Part shown: piece after piece, positions 34,460 through 45,996 of the stretch
Numbering within the stretch: position 1 is the stretch's first letter
How the letters are laid out: each line of letters begins with the position of its first letter
NCBI GenBank assembly: GCA_963070105.1
Contig: OY718808.1
Location: 1,621,738 to 1,685,737, forward strand
Direction of reading: 5' to 3'
DNA: 64,000 nt
Origin: Litomosoides sigmodontis
Taxonomy: Eukaryota; Nematoda; Chromadorea; Rhabditida; Onchocercidae
Program-made: the position numbers and the translations under genes
Notes under the pieces: generated by a model
The model's database searches: none
What the model saw: only the letters and a program-made list of their open reading frames with translations
What the model was told of the DNA's origin: nothing

Positions 34460-34668
34460 TCAACAAATTGCTAAATTTGGTTTTTTTTTTCTACTACTAC
34501 TACTACTATTAGTACCGCTGCTGCTGCTGCTACTGCAGTAGGGAAATGATTGTGAAAAATGAGTGATTCGCATTTTCATTTCATTTAATTTCATGACAAC
34601 ATAACATGACACAGATTGGATTTCATGTACCGAAGGAAGAGGAGGGATAGGAAAGAGAAAAGATCTGC
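34460..34668 (-). CDS. candidate terminal exon with poly-Ser
   Basis: On the minus strand, TTTCTCACTCTTTCTTAACTCAG gives a strong acceptor just above 34668. The third frame after it is open for 68 codons to TGA at 34460. It starts RSFLFPIPPLPSVHEIQSVS, continues with a Met/Lys-rich part, a Ser-rich run encoded by AGC/AGT triplets (34497-34534), RKKK, and a short tail. Mixed serine codons and varied residues are more protein-like than most frames here. Alternatively it is a trinucleotide repeat in intronic DNA. No family recognised. Confidence 0.22.
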
Positions 34669-34732
34669 CTGAGTTAAGAAAGAGTGAGAAATGCGGAGAG
34701 AAAAAAACCAATGCAATGGTGCATTCGTAGAG

Positions 34733-34734
<2 letters not shown>

Positions 34735-34766
<32 letters not shown>
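34735..34766. repeat. (GA)n microsatellite
   Basis: Pure GA, about 14 copies. Confidence 0.95.
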
Positions 34767-34770
<4 letters not shown>

Positions 34771-35517
34771 TTGTCCGTTTTCGAATAGATTTCCATTTTT
34801 TTCAACTTTCTAGCAATTTTCTAAGCTAATGAATGAGTAAGCAAGTAAGTTAGCAATAAGTCATTCATTCATTCTTGTTGAATGATAGCTTTTTTTTTCC
34901 CGGCTAGAATTTAAATAAATTTAATAGCGAAAATACTTCCGTTATTTTGATGATTCAATTAAAAGAAAATAAGAAAGAATAAATAACAATGTTAAAGTGA
35001 TGAGGGTTTTTTTTTTTACTTTGTGTGTTTTGATTTTCATTTTTTATTCTGCTATTTTTTGCTCCTTTCATTTTGCATGATGGAAATAGGCAGGTGATAT
35101 TTCCATTTCATCAATTCCTATAATTCAGGTGGTGGAACAGGTGTGAGAGTTAGATCGAAGAAGGAGAAAGGATATGAGCAATCATTGTTTTAAACAATAA
35201 ATAAACGAATGAATGAATAATTCAATGAAATTTGGCAATGAGATAATTTTTTTCCTTTTTGAATTAAAGCCAAAAAGCGCTAATTACAAGGTATACTCAT
35301 TGTGGCGATCGATTTAGGCCAAAGTATTCGTTTGGCAAAGTTAACAGTTATCGTTTCAAATTTTAATTTCATCAAGTCTAATAGTTTGAATAATTGGCTC
35401 GATGGCGATATCCTTCCCATCCAGCATCAATCACTCTTTCATGCAATAATGGAATGAATGTATTTTCCTTATTGTTACTGGCATTTTGGGTATCTCAGGA
35501 TGAATTCCCGAGATTTC

Positions 35518-35833
35518 CTAATTCCTGATAATTTTGTCTCTAACATTTCGTCGAGTAGTTTCTTGAAATTTTGGAACTGTATAGGGCACATTGGTTTCGG
35601 TTCGAAATATATATGTGAAACATGTATGGATGATTGAGGAACAATTCATACAATTAAAAAATAGCATTGAGTGTGAGGAAAAGTTAGTGTTCTCAGAATT
35701 TGCTTCAGAGGGTAAAACATAACAGTGAGTTGTGAGGATGGCAGAGAGAAAACAAATGTATAGTGTAATGTTAAAAAAGATTGAATTGAGATGAATATAG
35801 GGAAGGAGGCATATCGTATGCGTTCCGCAGCTC
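35518..35833 (-). other. unassigned open frame, Cys-rich
   Basis: The first ATG lies at about residue 13 of the open stretch (near 35835). The frame then runs about 105 codons with a hydrophobic stretch (SIFFNITLYICFLSAILTT) followed by several Cys and Asn residues. It does not lie on a simple repeat, unlike other frames of this length, but has no recognisable domain, and chance frames of 100-120 codons are expected about once in 64 kb. Confidence 0.12.
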
Positions 35834-36074
35834 ATGTTGTGTTTCTGTATCTCTCTTTTCAGTCTCGTCAACTATTCCTCTCTTCTCTTTTCTCACTGTT
35901 TGACTACTCAATTGTTACTATTTCGCATCATTACGTTGTCTGGTGTGGAAAAGAAAGTGCAAAAGAGAGAGAAAGAGAGAAGGAGAAAATTGTGAAAGAG
36001 ATTCGTGGCTAGCCGCGCGCGGTCCTTTCCCTTTTTGCTCGATTGGCGTTTCAAAATTCTTCGGTTCCATAGCC

Positions 36075-36225
36075 TTTTACCTTACCTCACCTGTACCTTA
36101 CTTTACCTTACCTTACCTGTGCCTTACTTTACCTTACCTTACCTTACCTGTGCCTTACTTTACCTTGCCTTACCTTACCTTACCTTATCTTACCGTATCT
36201 TGTCCAATCTTATCTCACCGCGTCC
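36075..36225. repeat. TTACC pentamer array with longer period
   Basis: TTACC repeats in blocks: CTGTACCTTACTT, CTGTGCCTTACTT (twice) each followed by growing runs of TACCT. Later units decay to TTATC, TTACCG and TGTCC. The sequence just upstream (36012-36025) is CCGCGCGCGG, the strongest C+G patch in the window. Confidence 0.93.
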
Positions 36226-37169
36226 TTTTCATTCAACTATCAAAAAAAAATCTTTTTTTTTTACCAAAAAAAATAAGTAGTCGTAATTTGATAATATTCG
36301 CTCTTTCTTGGTACTCTGTCAGTTTCAGGAATAAATTATAAAATTGTATTTTATCATTGATCATTCATTCCTTCCTAATTTCTCAACTGCTTATCGAATA
36401 GTATGATAATATTAAATAATAATAAATAGCAATAAACGGTAATACTAGATAATAGTAATAATTAATAATAATACTAATAATTTTTAATTAAAAGTAATCA
36501 CAACTACCTTTAAATATTGTTTCAACTACAATTACACATAATTATTTGTGAATGTAAACAACTAAACTAAATGCAGTGGAATTTCATATCTTAGCGAATT
36601 TAATAATTGTTTTTTTAGGAAGAATTTGGAAACAAAAACCTTTTTAATTTTACAGTTTTTTAAGAAAAAAAAGTATTATTTTTATTGTTAGCGATCGATT
36701 AAATTTATTCACCAAATTTTTGCTTAGCGATATGATTTTGCAAATAAAGTTTGTATTAACTTTCATTTAATTATCCATAATTTCATTAAATGAATCATGA
36801 AATTCATTAATATTTTTAATGAGGCATGTAATTACTGTCTTCTGTTCTCTGTAAATGATAATTTTATAATTCGTTGTGCTATTAGTCGTTATTATTTTTT
36901 TTTTTGGAAAAGAGATGACATTGTTATCTTTTCTTCAAGCGTACTTTTCACTTTTACTTTCTTCATCCATTAAAGAAGACAGAGAAAGAGGAGGAGGAAG
37001 AAGGAAGAGGGATGTTTACAGAGGAAAATCTTTTTGGAAATAATAAAAAAAATTTTCAATTTGAAGAAAAACATAAAGTGATACTTCTGTACTTTCTCTC
37101 CTCCTTCCTCTCTCCCTCTCTCTCGCTCTCTCGAACTTTTTTGAAATGTAACGAGCATTCTTCAAATTG

Positions 37170-37201
<32 letters not shown>

Positions 37202-37212
37202 CACACACATAC
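37170..37212. repeat. (CA)n then (CATA)n repeat
   Basis: About 15 CA units, one CCA interruption, then CATACATACATG. Confidence 0.94.
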
Positions 37213-37302
37213 ATACATGCACGTACAACATGCATCTTCGCTGGTGGTCTCATTCGGATCGTTGTTTTTTTGCGCTGTATGCTGCACTTAAAAAGGCTTT
37301 TT

Positions 37303-37325
37303 TCTCTCTCTCTCTCTCTCTCTTC
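37303..37325. repeat. (CT)n microsatellite
   Basis: Pure CT, about 11 copies. Confidence 0.93.
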
Positions 37326-38882
37326 TCTCCCTTTCATTCCTTTCCCCTCCTGTACCTATCTTCCCATCCTTTCCAACGGATAATATTTTTTTCAATTTCG
37401 TTTTTTTTGCAATTTTACGCTTAAAAATTGATAATTATGCAAAAAAAAACAATTTTAAATTAAATAATAACTGCGATGTAAGATATTGAAAATTTTCCAC
37501 ATAATTTCAACTATCATAACTCATTGATCGTCAAATCACTGAGCTCTATAGCAGTTCAACTGTTGTAGAACTGTCGTGGGCTTTTTTTTTTTCAATCGCT
37601 TAAGCACATATTGTTTGTTTGATTTAAAGTAAAGAAGAGAAAAGAGTAGGATGGCAGGATAGGCATAATTTATAAATTAGTAATGTGAAATTAAAATGAG
37701 TATTAATTTTAAACTTCGTCTACTTCTTCCTTTTTTTTTCTTATAAAAGATAGACCAGATAAATGAAATTGATAGCATTTGAGATATAATTTTAAATTTT
37801 CTTTTTTTCCTTTAAGCAGTAACAAAAATAGAGGGAGAGAGAGAGAGAGAAAAAAAAGAAGTTAAAGCTAAAAGAAAAGATGTTTTGCTATTGCAATGAA
37901 AGGAAGAAAAGAAAAAATTATCTTTAAATGTGAATAACTTTGATGTAATGGATGAGAAGAAAGCGAAGAGCTGAAAAGGATCATGCATATTTATGAGGGA
38001 AATTTTAGATGGAAAATACAACAACCAACCAATCTATCTCTTCCTCCTCCTCCTCTTCCTCCTCATTCTTCCATCTCTGCTAGATCGGAAGTGAACTGAT
38101 AGGTAGACGTGATGATGATATGGGTTGAGGGAAGAGGGATGAGTTAAAACAATTAGTGATAGCAGCTAATGCATGAATAAATGAAATGATCCATTCGCAC
38201 CAGTCGATCTGTGCTTTTTTGCTCTTTCTTCTTTTTCAATTCAAACCAGTCTCTTTCTCCCTTTCTTAGCTAAGAATTCATTTAGCTCTTTCAATGCAAC
38301 GAACAGAATGACACATTTCACTCAAGCAAATTTTATCATATTAGTTCAAATAATAAATTTAGAAAAAAAAAAGAGTGCTACATATGAGACTATGCTCTCA
38401 TTTTTACTTCAACTTTTTTTTTTCCTTTTTTTGGATTAACTAATAAATATGCATGCATACATCTGTCTCTATACCTTCCCTTACTTTCACTTCACCTTTG
38501 TTCTTGTGTTTTAGCTAGGGTTAGAAGAGATTGCTTGCACTTATCGATATTGCTAATTTATTTCTATTAATTTTTGATTCATTTCTCTTTTTTTTTGAGA
38601 GCAATAATTGAGATGAAAGAGAAGAATGAAGGGACAGGAAGGATGGATAAAAGAAGGAGGAGGAGAAAGGCCTTGGTAATTCTAAAATATCATTAAGAAG
38701 ATAGATGTAATAGGCAGGTGCTTGCTTTTTTTTTTCAAATTTTTCATTAAAAAAAATTGATTTGATTTATGAAATTTGTGAAAAATTGAAATAATATGAA
38801 TTGGTTCTTGAATTGCTTGTTTTTCTTTTTTTTTCCTCTTTGTAGTAATCTATTAAAGTTTGCACAAGGAGATATAGATGAT

Positions 38883-38935
38883 GGGGAGAGAGAGAGAGGG
38901 AGAGAGAGAGAGAAGGAAAAGAGGAAGAGAAGGAA
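38883..38935. repeat. (GA)n tract
   Basis: GGGGAGAGAGAGAGGGAGAGAGAGAGAAGG then AG-rich sequence. Responsible for an Arg/Glu frame (38796-39008). Confidence 0.9.
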
Positions 38936-39082
38936 AGAAGATGGAATGGAAGAGAAAGATGTGTTTTTTTTTCTCTATCCCTCTTTCATTACAATAATAA
39001 TTTACTAGTTATGTGGTAAGAAAATTTTCCTTTCATATGGACTTAGAAAATAATAGTGAAAAAAAATAAAAAAAACGTCGGA

Positions 39083-39523
39083 TTATTTCAATGATTTTAT
39101 TTTGAATTTTATTGCAAATGAATAAATGATTGAAGAAATGCAAACGATTAAAAGTAAGGGTATGTCACGTCTGAATTTTGATGAGCAAAAGTGATGAAAT
39201 GTACGTGTGAAGAAACGTGTAAAAGTTGTGAAATAAATGCGGGTACATTTAATAAGAGAATTTTGAGTATTACGCATAAAAATACGTATAAAAAATTTTA
39301 TACTACAGGCGGTAATCATTTTATCGCAATTGTTAATTTTATTATGATAACGCTGAAAGAAATTGAGTTTAAAATTGACGATTTGAAATACGTAAAACAA
39401 GCAACTGACAGTGCTGTGTTTCTTATTTCAAAACTTTTTTTTTCTTTTATTATCTTTTGTGCTTTTCAACTTCTCCGCAATTTTTCATTGATTGTGAGCA
39501 ATGAGAAGTGGAAAAGAAGTTAA
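39083..39523. other. segment open on both strands
   Basis: Plus 39194-39523 (about 109 codons from ATG; starts MKCTCEETCKSCEINAGTFN) and minus 39400-39083 (105 codons) overlap antisense. The plus frame has a Cys cluster and then a hydrophobic C-terminal part. The DNA lacks repeats but is AT-rich. Mutual antisense openness usually means that one frame's codon pattern avoids stops in the other; I cannot assign a family. Confidence 0.13.
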
Positions 39524-40637
39524 ATGCTTCGTGAATAGTCTATTTTAAAACCAATTAAATTTATTTGTTTGCTTGTTTATTTGTTTGTTTGTGCTTTAAA
39601 AGAATGTTAAGAACAAAATGTACACATTTAATTGTCGGCATTCAAGTGAGATTACATTCCCGCTTTTTCTTTTATTTGAAAATAGACATTTCAAATTCAC
39701 GATAATATAAAGTATTGATTTTAAAAAAAAAGCTATCAAATGGATTTGTTTTATTTATTTATTTTTTTGTTTTTCATCCTCAACAGAAATCCTTCCCTTC
39801 AGTTTTTGCATGCCAAGAAAAAACAAAACATGCTGTTTTTTTTGCTTCTTTTTAATTAAAATTTAATGGAAAAGAAATTTGTTAAAAGAGATGAATTGGA
39901 AAACTTGTTGTGATGAGAAAGTTGAAGACCAATAAAATAAAATAAATAGATCATTGATTAATCTAGTTACGGGAAAAAATCTACTTAAATTTTGCAAATG
40001 TATTGAAAATTAAATGGAAGAGCTGGATGAAAAATTTTAAAAGTAAATTCAATACAGAAATAGGAAATAGCAAGAGATAAGTGTGCATGTAGTTGATTTT
40101 TCAAAGTAAAAAAATATATATATCCTTTTTTATTTTTTAATTTTCGTTTCATCTTCAGAAGATTAGTAACACTGATATAAGGAATTAACAATTTCTACGA
40201 GCTGAGCAAAAGTTTTGAAGTTTAAAGTTTGAAGATTGTCTTAAATTGGATGTTTTTAAATTTGCTTAAAAAGATTTTCAATGCATTTTATCTTTTGGCT
40301 TATACCTAAAAGACAATTGAATGTATAACATTTAAAATAACAGCAATATGATCAATTTCAAATTGTAATTAAATATTAGTAAGAAATATTAGCAGCTAAT
40401 AGTCATTGCTATCATCGTATCAGTATTACGAATGTAAATTTTTCTCAAAATTTAAATGAAAAAGCAGTTTTTGTTTTTTTCTCCATCACTGTTCCTTGTT
40501 AATGTATCAAAGAAGGAATTATTATCTGTCTGTAGGATGAAAGAAGGAAGACATTAAAATCGTCAGAAGTTGAAGATGTTGTTGATATGAAGGAACGTTA
40601 TGTTATTTGTGCTATGCATCTTTCCTCTTCACATAAC
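39524..40637. other. AT-rich non-coding background
   Basis: TTTGTTTGCTTGTTTATTTG words near 39565-39590; otherwise featureless. Confidence 0.6.
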
Positions 40638-40683
40638 TCTGTCTCTCTCTCTCTCCCTATCTCTCTCTCTCTCTCTATCTCTC
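40638..40683. repeat. (CT)n tract with CCTAT interruptions
   Basis: CT repeats broken by CCCTAT and CTAT. Confidence 0.92.
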
Positions 40684-40944
40684 GTTCTGTACGTACTCAT
40701 TGATTTCATTTCTTCAATTTCAATAACCATGAACCGAACGAACCATTTTACGTAAATGATAATTTTGTCAATCCGAGAGAGATACTCACTCATATGAAAG
40801 TTCCATTCGAATATTGCAAATGATGTAGCAGTCGATCATCATCATTATGCAACGCTTACATCACGCAACAATATCACCACTATACGTGGATGTATGTGCT
40901 CGTGTGCGTGGGAGGGTGATTTTTGGAAATAGTTTTAAAATTGG

Positions 40945-40947
<3 letters not shown>

Positions 40948-40989
<42 letters not shown>
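40948..40989. repeat. (TA)n microsatellite
   Basis: Pure TA, about 21 copies. Confidence 0.96.
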
Positions 40990-40993
<4 letters not shown>

Positions 40994-41850
40994 CGTATAC
41001 CGCTTGCAAATTTACACATATTTACTGATTATCTGAGATTAATTTGTGATATAGCTGAAAGCTTCTAGAAAGTATTTTATTTTCCCAAAAAAAAACGAAG
41101 CATTTGTATTCATTTTCGATCTCCGTTCCTCCTCTTTTTTTTGCTTTTCTAATTATCAATTTTTGCAATTATCATCTGCCATGTGTTCTCTTTTTCTTTT
41201 TTTTTATTGCACTTTATTTTCATAAATTAAAAATTTCGTTTTTTTTCTTCTCAGTTTCTTTTTTTTGTCCTCTTAGAATGAAATTAAAAAAATATTTTTA
41301 GCTTTTTTTTTGTGAATCTTGTCTGGGTTGCTTTTTTTTAGCATATGTTCATTTATTGTTCATTACGGTCACTACATGTTTCCTAATTATGCAAGAATTC
41401 AACGTCTCTTTTTCTTCCTTTCTTTGTTTCGACTTGTCTTGTTGAATGCTACTAGTCTGTTCGATACTAAGAGGATAAAGATAAAACGAAATTTGATAAA
41501 ATGTGATAATCAAATATATATCTTGCTTAATGGATAATTTATGTATCACTAATGAATATCTATCTATTTGTATGTGTAATAATTGCTTGAATGGATTGTC
41601 TGTTTCCAAGTACAAAATTCACAGTGTATAATTGCTGATAATAATTAGATAGATGATTTTTAGACGAATATTGTTTAGGAAGCATTCTTTCCTCTCTTTT
41701 TTTTTGCCGAGTTGTTGAATTAATTGTGAATTGAATGAGTTGTTAATTTGAAGTGGAAAAGGACGGAAGAAGAAGATTGTATTTGAACGATGAAATTCTT
41801 TATACTTCTCATTTGGAATCATTTTTATAAGACGTAAAATGTGCTGTATC
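40990..41850. other. T-rich non-coding background
   Basis: Several T8-T9 runs. Frames of 60-90 codons on both strands are Phe- or Lys-rich. No array. Confidence 0.6.
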
Positions 41851-41899
41851 ACATCATCATTATCATTATCCATTATCATCATCATCATCATCATCATCT
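41851..41899. repeat. (ATC)n array
   Basis: Degenerate then pure ATC. About 190 bp upstream of a (GAT)n array in the opposite sense, so the pair forms a loose inverted repeat. Confidence 0.92.
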
Positions 41900-42085
41900 A
41901 TTCTCATCGCCATTACTATAATCATCATTTCTTCACGCTTGTTACCACCTTCCCTCTCTCTCTTTCTTTTTTTGCCTTTTCTCAATCAACGTTTGATGAT
42001 TGTACTCTGTACTTTTCAGCTTTCTGCAATTTTTTTTTCTGTTTTAAATCGCTAACTATCAGCACCATACTACACAAGCAATAAT

Positions 42086-42125
42086 CGATGATCACGATAA
42101 TGATGATGATGATGATGATTATGAC
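42086..42125. repeat. (GAT)n array
   Basis: ATGATCACGATAATGATG... with seven clean ATG units; complement of the upstream ATC array. Confidence 0.92.
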
Positions 42126-42780
42126 GACCAGTTTTACTTTACTCTTTTATAACATTAGTGATTTGCAACAACCGTGGTTGCTACTTTTTTTCTCTCTTCT
42201 CTCTCTCCTTTTTTTTTGCTTTAAAAAGAAAAGGAAAAAGAAATTTGATTTTCATAAAAATGATTTGTACTACATTACTTTACTTGATGGATAGTGAGTG
42301 AATGAGTGTATGTCTACGACATAAAGCTTCGTATAAATTATTTAATTTAATGATTTTTTTTAAAGAATAATTAACATTCTCTCATTTAGTACTTATTAAC
42401 TATGACTAGTAAATGAGAGAATATAATTAACGTTATTTCACTGCATTTTGTTTCTTTTTTTCTGCAAAGCTTAAATGGAACGTTGAAATAATTACGGATA
42501 ATTATTTGAAATTAGGAAAAAATAAATTAGTAGCGTGAAATAAATGATTAACTTTTTTACTTATCAAAATAGGAAAATGTTTTAGCTAAAATTAGTAATT
42601 GTTCGTTTTTCCTTCGCTATTAAATAAGTGAAATTGAATACGATGAACAAATGAAGCGTTTGATTGGCAATCCAATCACGCTGATAACTTTTTCACGGCT
42701 TTTTTTTTTCCTTTGCATTGGCGAGAATAAAAATAATTTAGTAGATTAAGGGAAATAAATAATCTAATCTGCTGTGATGA
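42126..42780. other. AT-rich non-coding background
   Basis: ATTTAGTACTTATTAACTAT words and T-runs. No gene. Confidence 0.6.
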
Positions 42781-42784
42781 GAAT

Positions 42785-42842
42785 GGATTGATTGATTGAT
42801 TGATTGATTGATCGATTGGTTGATTGGCTGATCAATTGATTG
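42785..42842. repeat. (GATT)n array with decay
   Basis: Six clean GATT units, then GATC, GATTG, GTTGATTGGCTGATCAATTGATTG variants. Confidence 0.92.
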
Positions 42843-43118
42843 AGGAAGAAGAAGTGTTGTGAGATACTACTACCACGTCAATGTGGTTGGCCAGTTGTCA
42901 AAAAATCCGAAAATCATGGTGATCAATCCCTCTGCTGTTGCTGCTGATGTGTTGATGCGCTCGCTCCTCTCATTTCATTCCCTTCCTTTTCTCTTTCTCT
43001 TTTTTTCCTCTTTCTTCAATTTGAATACAATTTTTTTTGTGTTTCCTCTCTCTCTCTCTGTGTGTGTGTATGCTTAAAATCAAAAAATTGCCGAATTCAT
43101 TTTACAATATCTATAAAA

Positions 43119-43152
43119 TTTGGCCTTCCTGAGGAAACTCAGGAAGGTCAAA
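43119..43152. other. 15-bp stem with GAAA tetraloop
   Basis: TTTGGCCTTCCTGAG (43119-43133), loop GAAA, CTCAGGAAGGTCAAA (43138-43152). Fourteen Watson-Crick pairs and one G-U on the plus strand. GNRA loops are typical of structured RNA. The 10-bp G+C-rich core is exceptional for this AT-rich DNA. On the plus strand A-runs follow, so it is not a bacterial-type terminator. Function unknown. Confidence 0.55.
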
Positions 43153-43445
43153 AAAAATTATGAATTTTTCAAATTGAATATATGAGTGAAAATCAATGAA
43201 GATAAAATGTAGAGAAGAGCTGATTTTAAATGAATGAAATATTCGTGCTTTTCGAAAGTTTAAAATTTTTCCGTTTTTTTTTTTCAAAAAAAGCTAATCT
43301 TTTTACTGAGTAATGAAACGATTACAACAAGTACTTGTGTGAATTTGTTCTTTCGTTAACAACGAATGTCTGATTGTGATTTTTCTAATCCAAAGGAAAA
43401 TGCAATTAACAATTATTTTTTATGATATAACTATAATTACACTCT

Positions 43446-43576
43446 TGTTGTTTATTGTTGTATGCTGCTGTTTACTGTTATTTGTTGACGTTACTGTTAT
43501 TGTTGTTGTTGTTTTTTTGTTTTTGTTGTTTTTTTTTGTTTTTGTTGTTTTTTTTTGTTTTTGTTGTTGTTGTTGT
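43446..43576. repeat. GTT/T-run minisatellite, about 20 bp
   Basis: Degenerate GTT triplets lead into three units of GTTGT, T7-T9, GTTTTT, then clean GTT. Val/Leu/Phe/Cys frames across it (43376-43667) are artefacts. Confidence 0.9.
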
Positions 43577-45139
43577 TTCAAATAAAGTGTTTCGAGATGT
43601 ATTTATGATGCTAAGTTCATTTCACAATTTCTTCTCTGTCAGTTTTTACTTCACTAACATTTTATAAATTAATCTCACACGACCAACTGAGATCCTTAGT
43701 CAATGCTCTTTTTTTTTTCTTAATTTTCATTTGTAGCAAAATTATGTTGAAAGATTACTATCATCACTCTTACCTCTCGAAATTTTGTCTAAACTAAGAT
43801 GAAATAAGAAATTAATGGAATTAATTAAGCAGTAAATATTAAGGAATAATGTAAATGAACATTTCCTGTCGTCGTTTTTCTTTTTTAATTTTGTAATTTT
43901 AGATTAATGAATGATTGATGGAATAGTTCGTTATAATGTTTCAATTGTTTCATTTCAAAATTACCACATTTCCTTTTTTTTGCTTTTTCCCCTAAAAAAA
44001 GTTAATTAACATATTTTAGTAGTAAATGAAAGGAGCAAATATAGGTCTTCCTTTCATTATGTTTAAAGGTATTTTCATTTTCTTTCTCTTTTTCACTTAG
44101 CTTAGCGTTCTAAATTTGTAATGAGAGAATTCTTCTCCATATAGTATGTATTTTATGAAAAAATGAAAAAAATCACAAAATTTCAAAATTTTTTTTTAGG
44201 AAATTTGCTTTTTTTTCTTTTTTTTGCTCAACAATTTTTATAAATATAACTGTTTCAATGAAAGATTTTACTGGATTATTTTGCAGATTATACATTCAAT
44301 GCTTCTTTTTTGCATGAGAAATTTTGTGGAAGAAAAAATTTGAATCATTTTTTGAAAAAATGTCATTTGTGGTAATTTTTGTAGAAGATTTGTAGAAGAA
44401 AAAAAGTTATCATATTCCTTTTCCCATCATTCATTCGTTTTCTTCCTTTTTTTTCTTCTCATTTCTTTTAAATAATCCCTCAAACTGGAATGGCAAAGTA
44501 ATATTTTTCTTTTTCTACATTAAAATCATGAACCGTTTGACCTAGTTTTTTTTTAATCTATTATTATCGTTGAAAATCCTAATTGTAACTGAATGTCTTC
44601 TTTTTTTGTTCTTTTGTCAGTTTTATGAAATTTTGTCATTCGTTTTCTTTTCACGAAATTAGCAGAATAATTATAGGCTAAGTTAAGAGTAATATTTTTT
44701 AAAAAAAGTATGCAGGAAAAATGTTTGTTAAAAAATTTGCTCGCGCGTTTCAATTTCTGCAGAAACCTATCGTTTTTTCGCAGGCTTAAATGATGTTCCA
44801 ATTTTACATATATGTTAGTATTTATTTAAATCTTAATCTATTTAAATGAAGAATAAAAGATTTAAAAGAATACGTGAAGGTATGAAATAATTTTTAGAGT
44901 GTAATTAGTGACGAATGCATAAAGATACAAAGAAAAAACATTTTTTGATAATATAACAGTTAGTTTAAAAAAAAAATAAGTAGTGGAAGAAAAGAATGCT
45001 GTTGCTTTTTGCTTTTAGCTATTTATAAATGAGTTTAGTTGGTATAATGAAATTTAATTCTGTTGAAAAATTCTTAATTTATATATTTCAGAAATTTTTC
45101 ATTTTAATTGATGTTAATTTATATGTGCACAAAATTTGA
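43577..45139. other. T-rich non-coding background
   Basis: Many T8-T9 runs, no array. An 82-codon minus frame (44553-44801) has Lys/Phe bias and no motif. Confidence 0.6.
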
Positions 45140-45229
45140 TTGATTGAATTCTTCCTACCTTATACACTTAAAAAGTCATTCGTATTATTTCATTCATTGC
45201 TATTGTCAAAGACAGATAGATTATTACTA

Positions 45230-45379
45230 ATGATTAGAGGATACCGTATGGCTGTTGTTATTTCGTTACTGTGTTGCATGTCATTTGGAGTAAACTGCAT
45301 TACAGTATTCCATTACTGGTTTTTCAAGGATAAGAAAAAAGGAGCGAATGCATTTGTTGGTATTGGAATAATATGTTGA
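45230..45379 (+). CDS. possible small membrane-peptide ORF
   Basis: ATG at 45230, 49 codons to TGA at 45377. It has a basic start (MIRGYR), a 20-residue hydrophobic stretch with Cys pairs (MAVVISLLCCMSFGVNCITV), then FHYWFFKDKKKG, the charge pattern of a one-pass membrane peptide. The open frame extends 30 codons upstream without another ATG. Local sequence lacks homopolymers, unlike the flanks. No family recognised. Confidence 0.18.
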   Translation: MIRGYRMAVVISLLCCMSFGVNCITVFHYWFFKDKKKGANAFVGIGIIC

Positions 45380-45432
45380 GGTTATTTTGAAAATGAAAAT
45401 TTTTTTTTGTTCGCTAAGAGTAAGTGAATATT

Positions 45433-45480
45433 GTAGATGGGTGAAAGTACTACTGTAAGATGGGTAAAAGTACTACTGTA
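45433..45480. repeat. two 23-bp tandem units
   Basis: GTAGATGGGTGAAAGTACTACT then GTAAGATGGGTAAAAGTACT: period 23, two differences. Confidence 0.9.
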
Positions 45481-45930
45481 GCTTTGTAATTACAAAACTC
45501 TCTTCATTTCTATTATTCGAAAATTGCAAATGTCTTTTTAACTTCTACAATTCTAAAATGTCATCATAAGTTAGGCATATCTTTTTCATTTTTGATCAAT
45601 CATTGAACTTTCCATACGTTTCCTGCAATGGTCGTTTAACAGCAATTGGAACATGTTTAAACTGGCATAGATTTGTTTATCGAAATTTAAACTATTAAAT
45701 TGAATGATATTAATAATATAATACATAAATGTTTTGTGCTAATTAATTTATGTGTTAATTTGATGATTCCATGAAATTGAATTCAAAAAAATTCGTTTAT
45801 TTGATAAAATTTTTGTGTGTTTAAAAATTGATTTAAAATGCACAATTTGCAAAAAAAAAGCATACGGCATACGGCACTTTGGATGGAACACAGTCAGTGA
45901 TGTCGAACAGTACAAGACGGTAGTTGAGTT
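45481..45930. other. AT-rich background
   Basis: GCATACGGCATACGGCAC at 45860-45877 is a small duplicated GCATACG word. Nothing else. Confidence 0.6.
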
Positions 45931-45996
45931 AATGACGATAATAATGACGATGATGATGGTGGTGATGATGATGATGATGATGATGAGATGGTGATG
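45931..45996. repeat. (GAT)n array with GGT units
   Basis: AATGACGATAATAATGACG passes into GATGATGATGGTGGTGATG and clean GAT. Minus-strand His run (45929-46129) is an artefact. Confidence 0.92.

Larger units (their letters stand above)
36226..39080. other. AT-rich background with simple repeats
   Basis: AAT/ATT patch at 36405-36490; CT tract 37098-37134; CA array 37170-37212; CT 37303-37325; GA 37830-37850; GAGG-type 38883-38935. The overlapping frames around 36970-37424 are products of these arrays. Confidence 0.65.

Noticed and set aside
35943..36341. 132- and 91-codon frames over the TTACC array
   Set aside because: A pentamer repeat without stops explains them; Leu-Pro-Tyr periodicity is the repeat itself.
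43119..43160. Rho-independent-type terminator
   Set aside because: The hairpin is followed by A-runs, not T, on the plus strand, and the DNA is eukaryotic in character.
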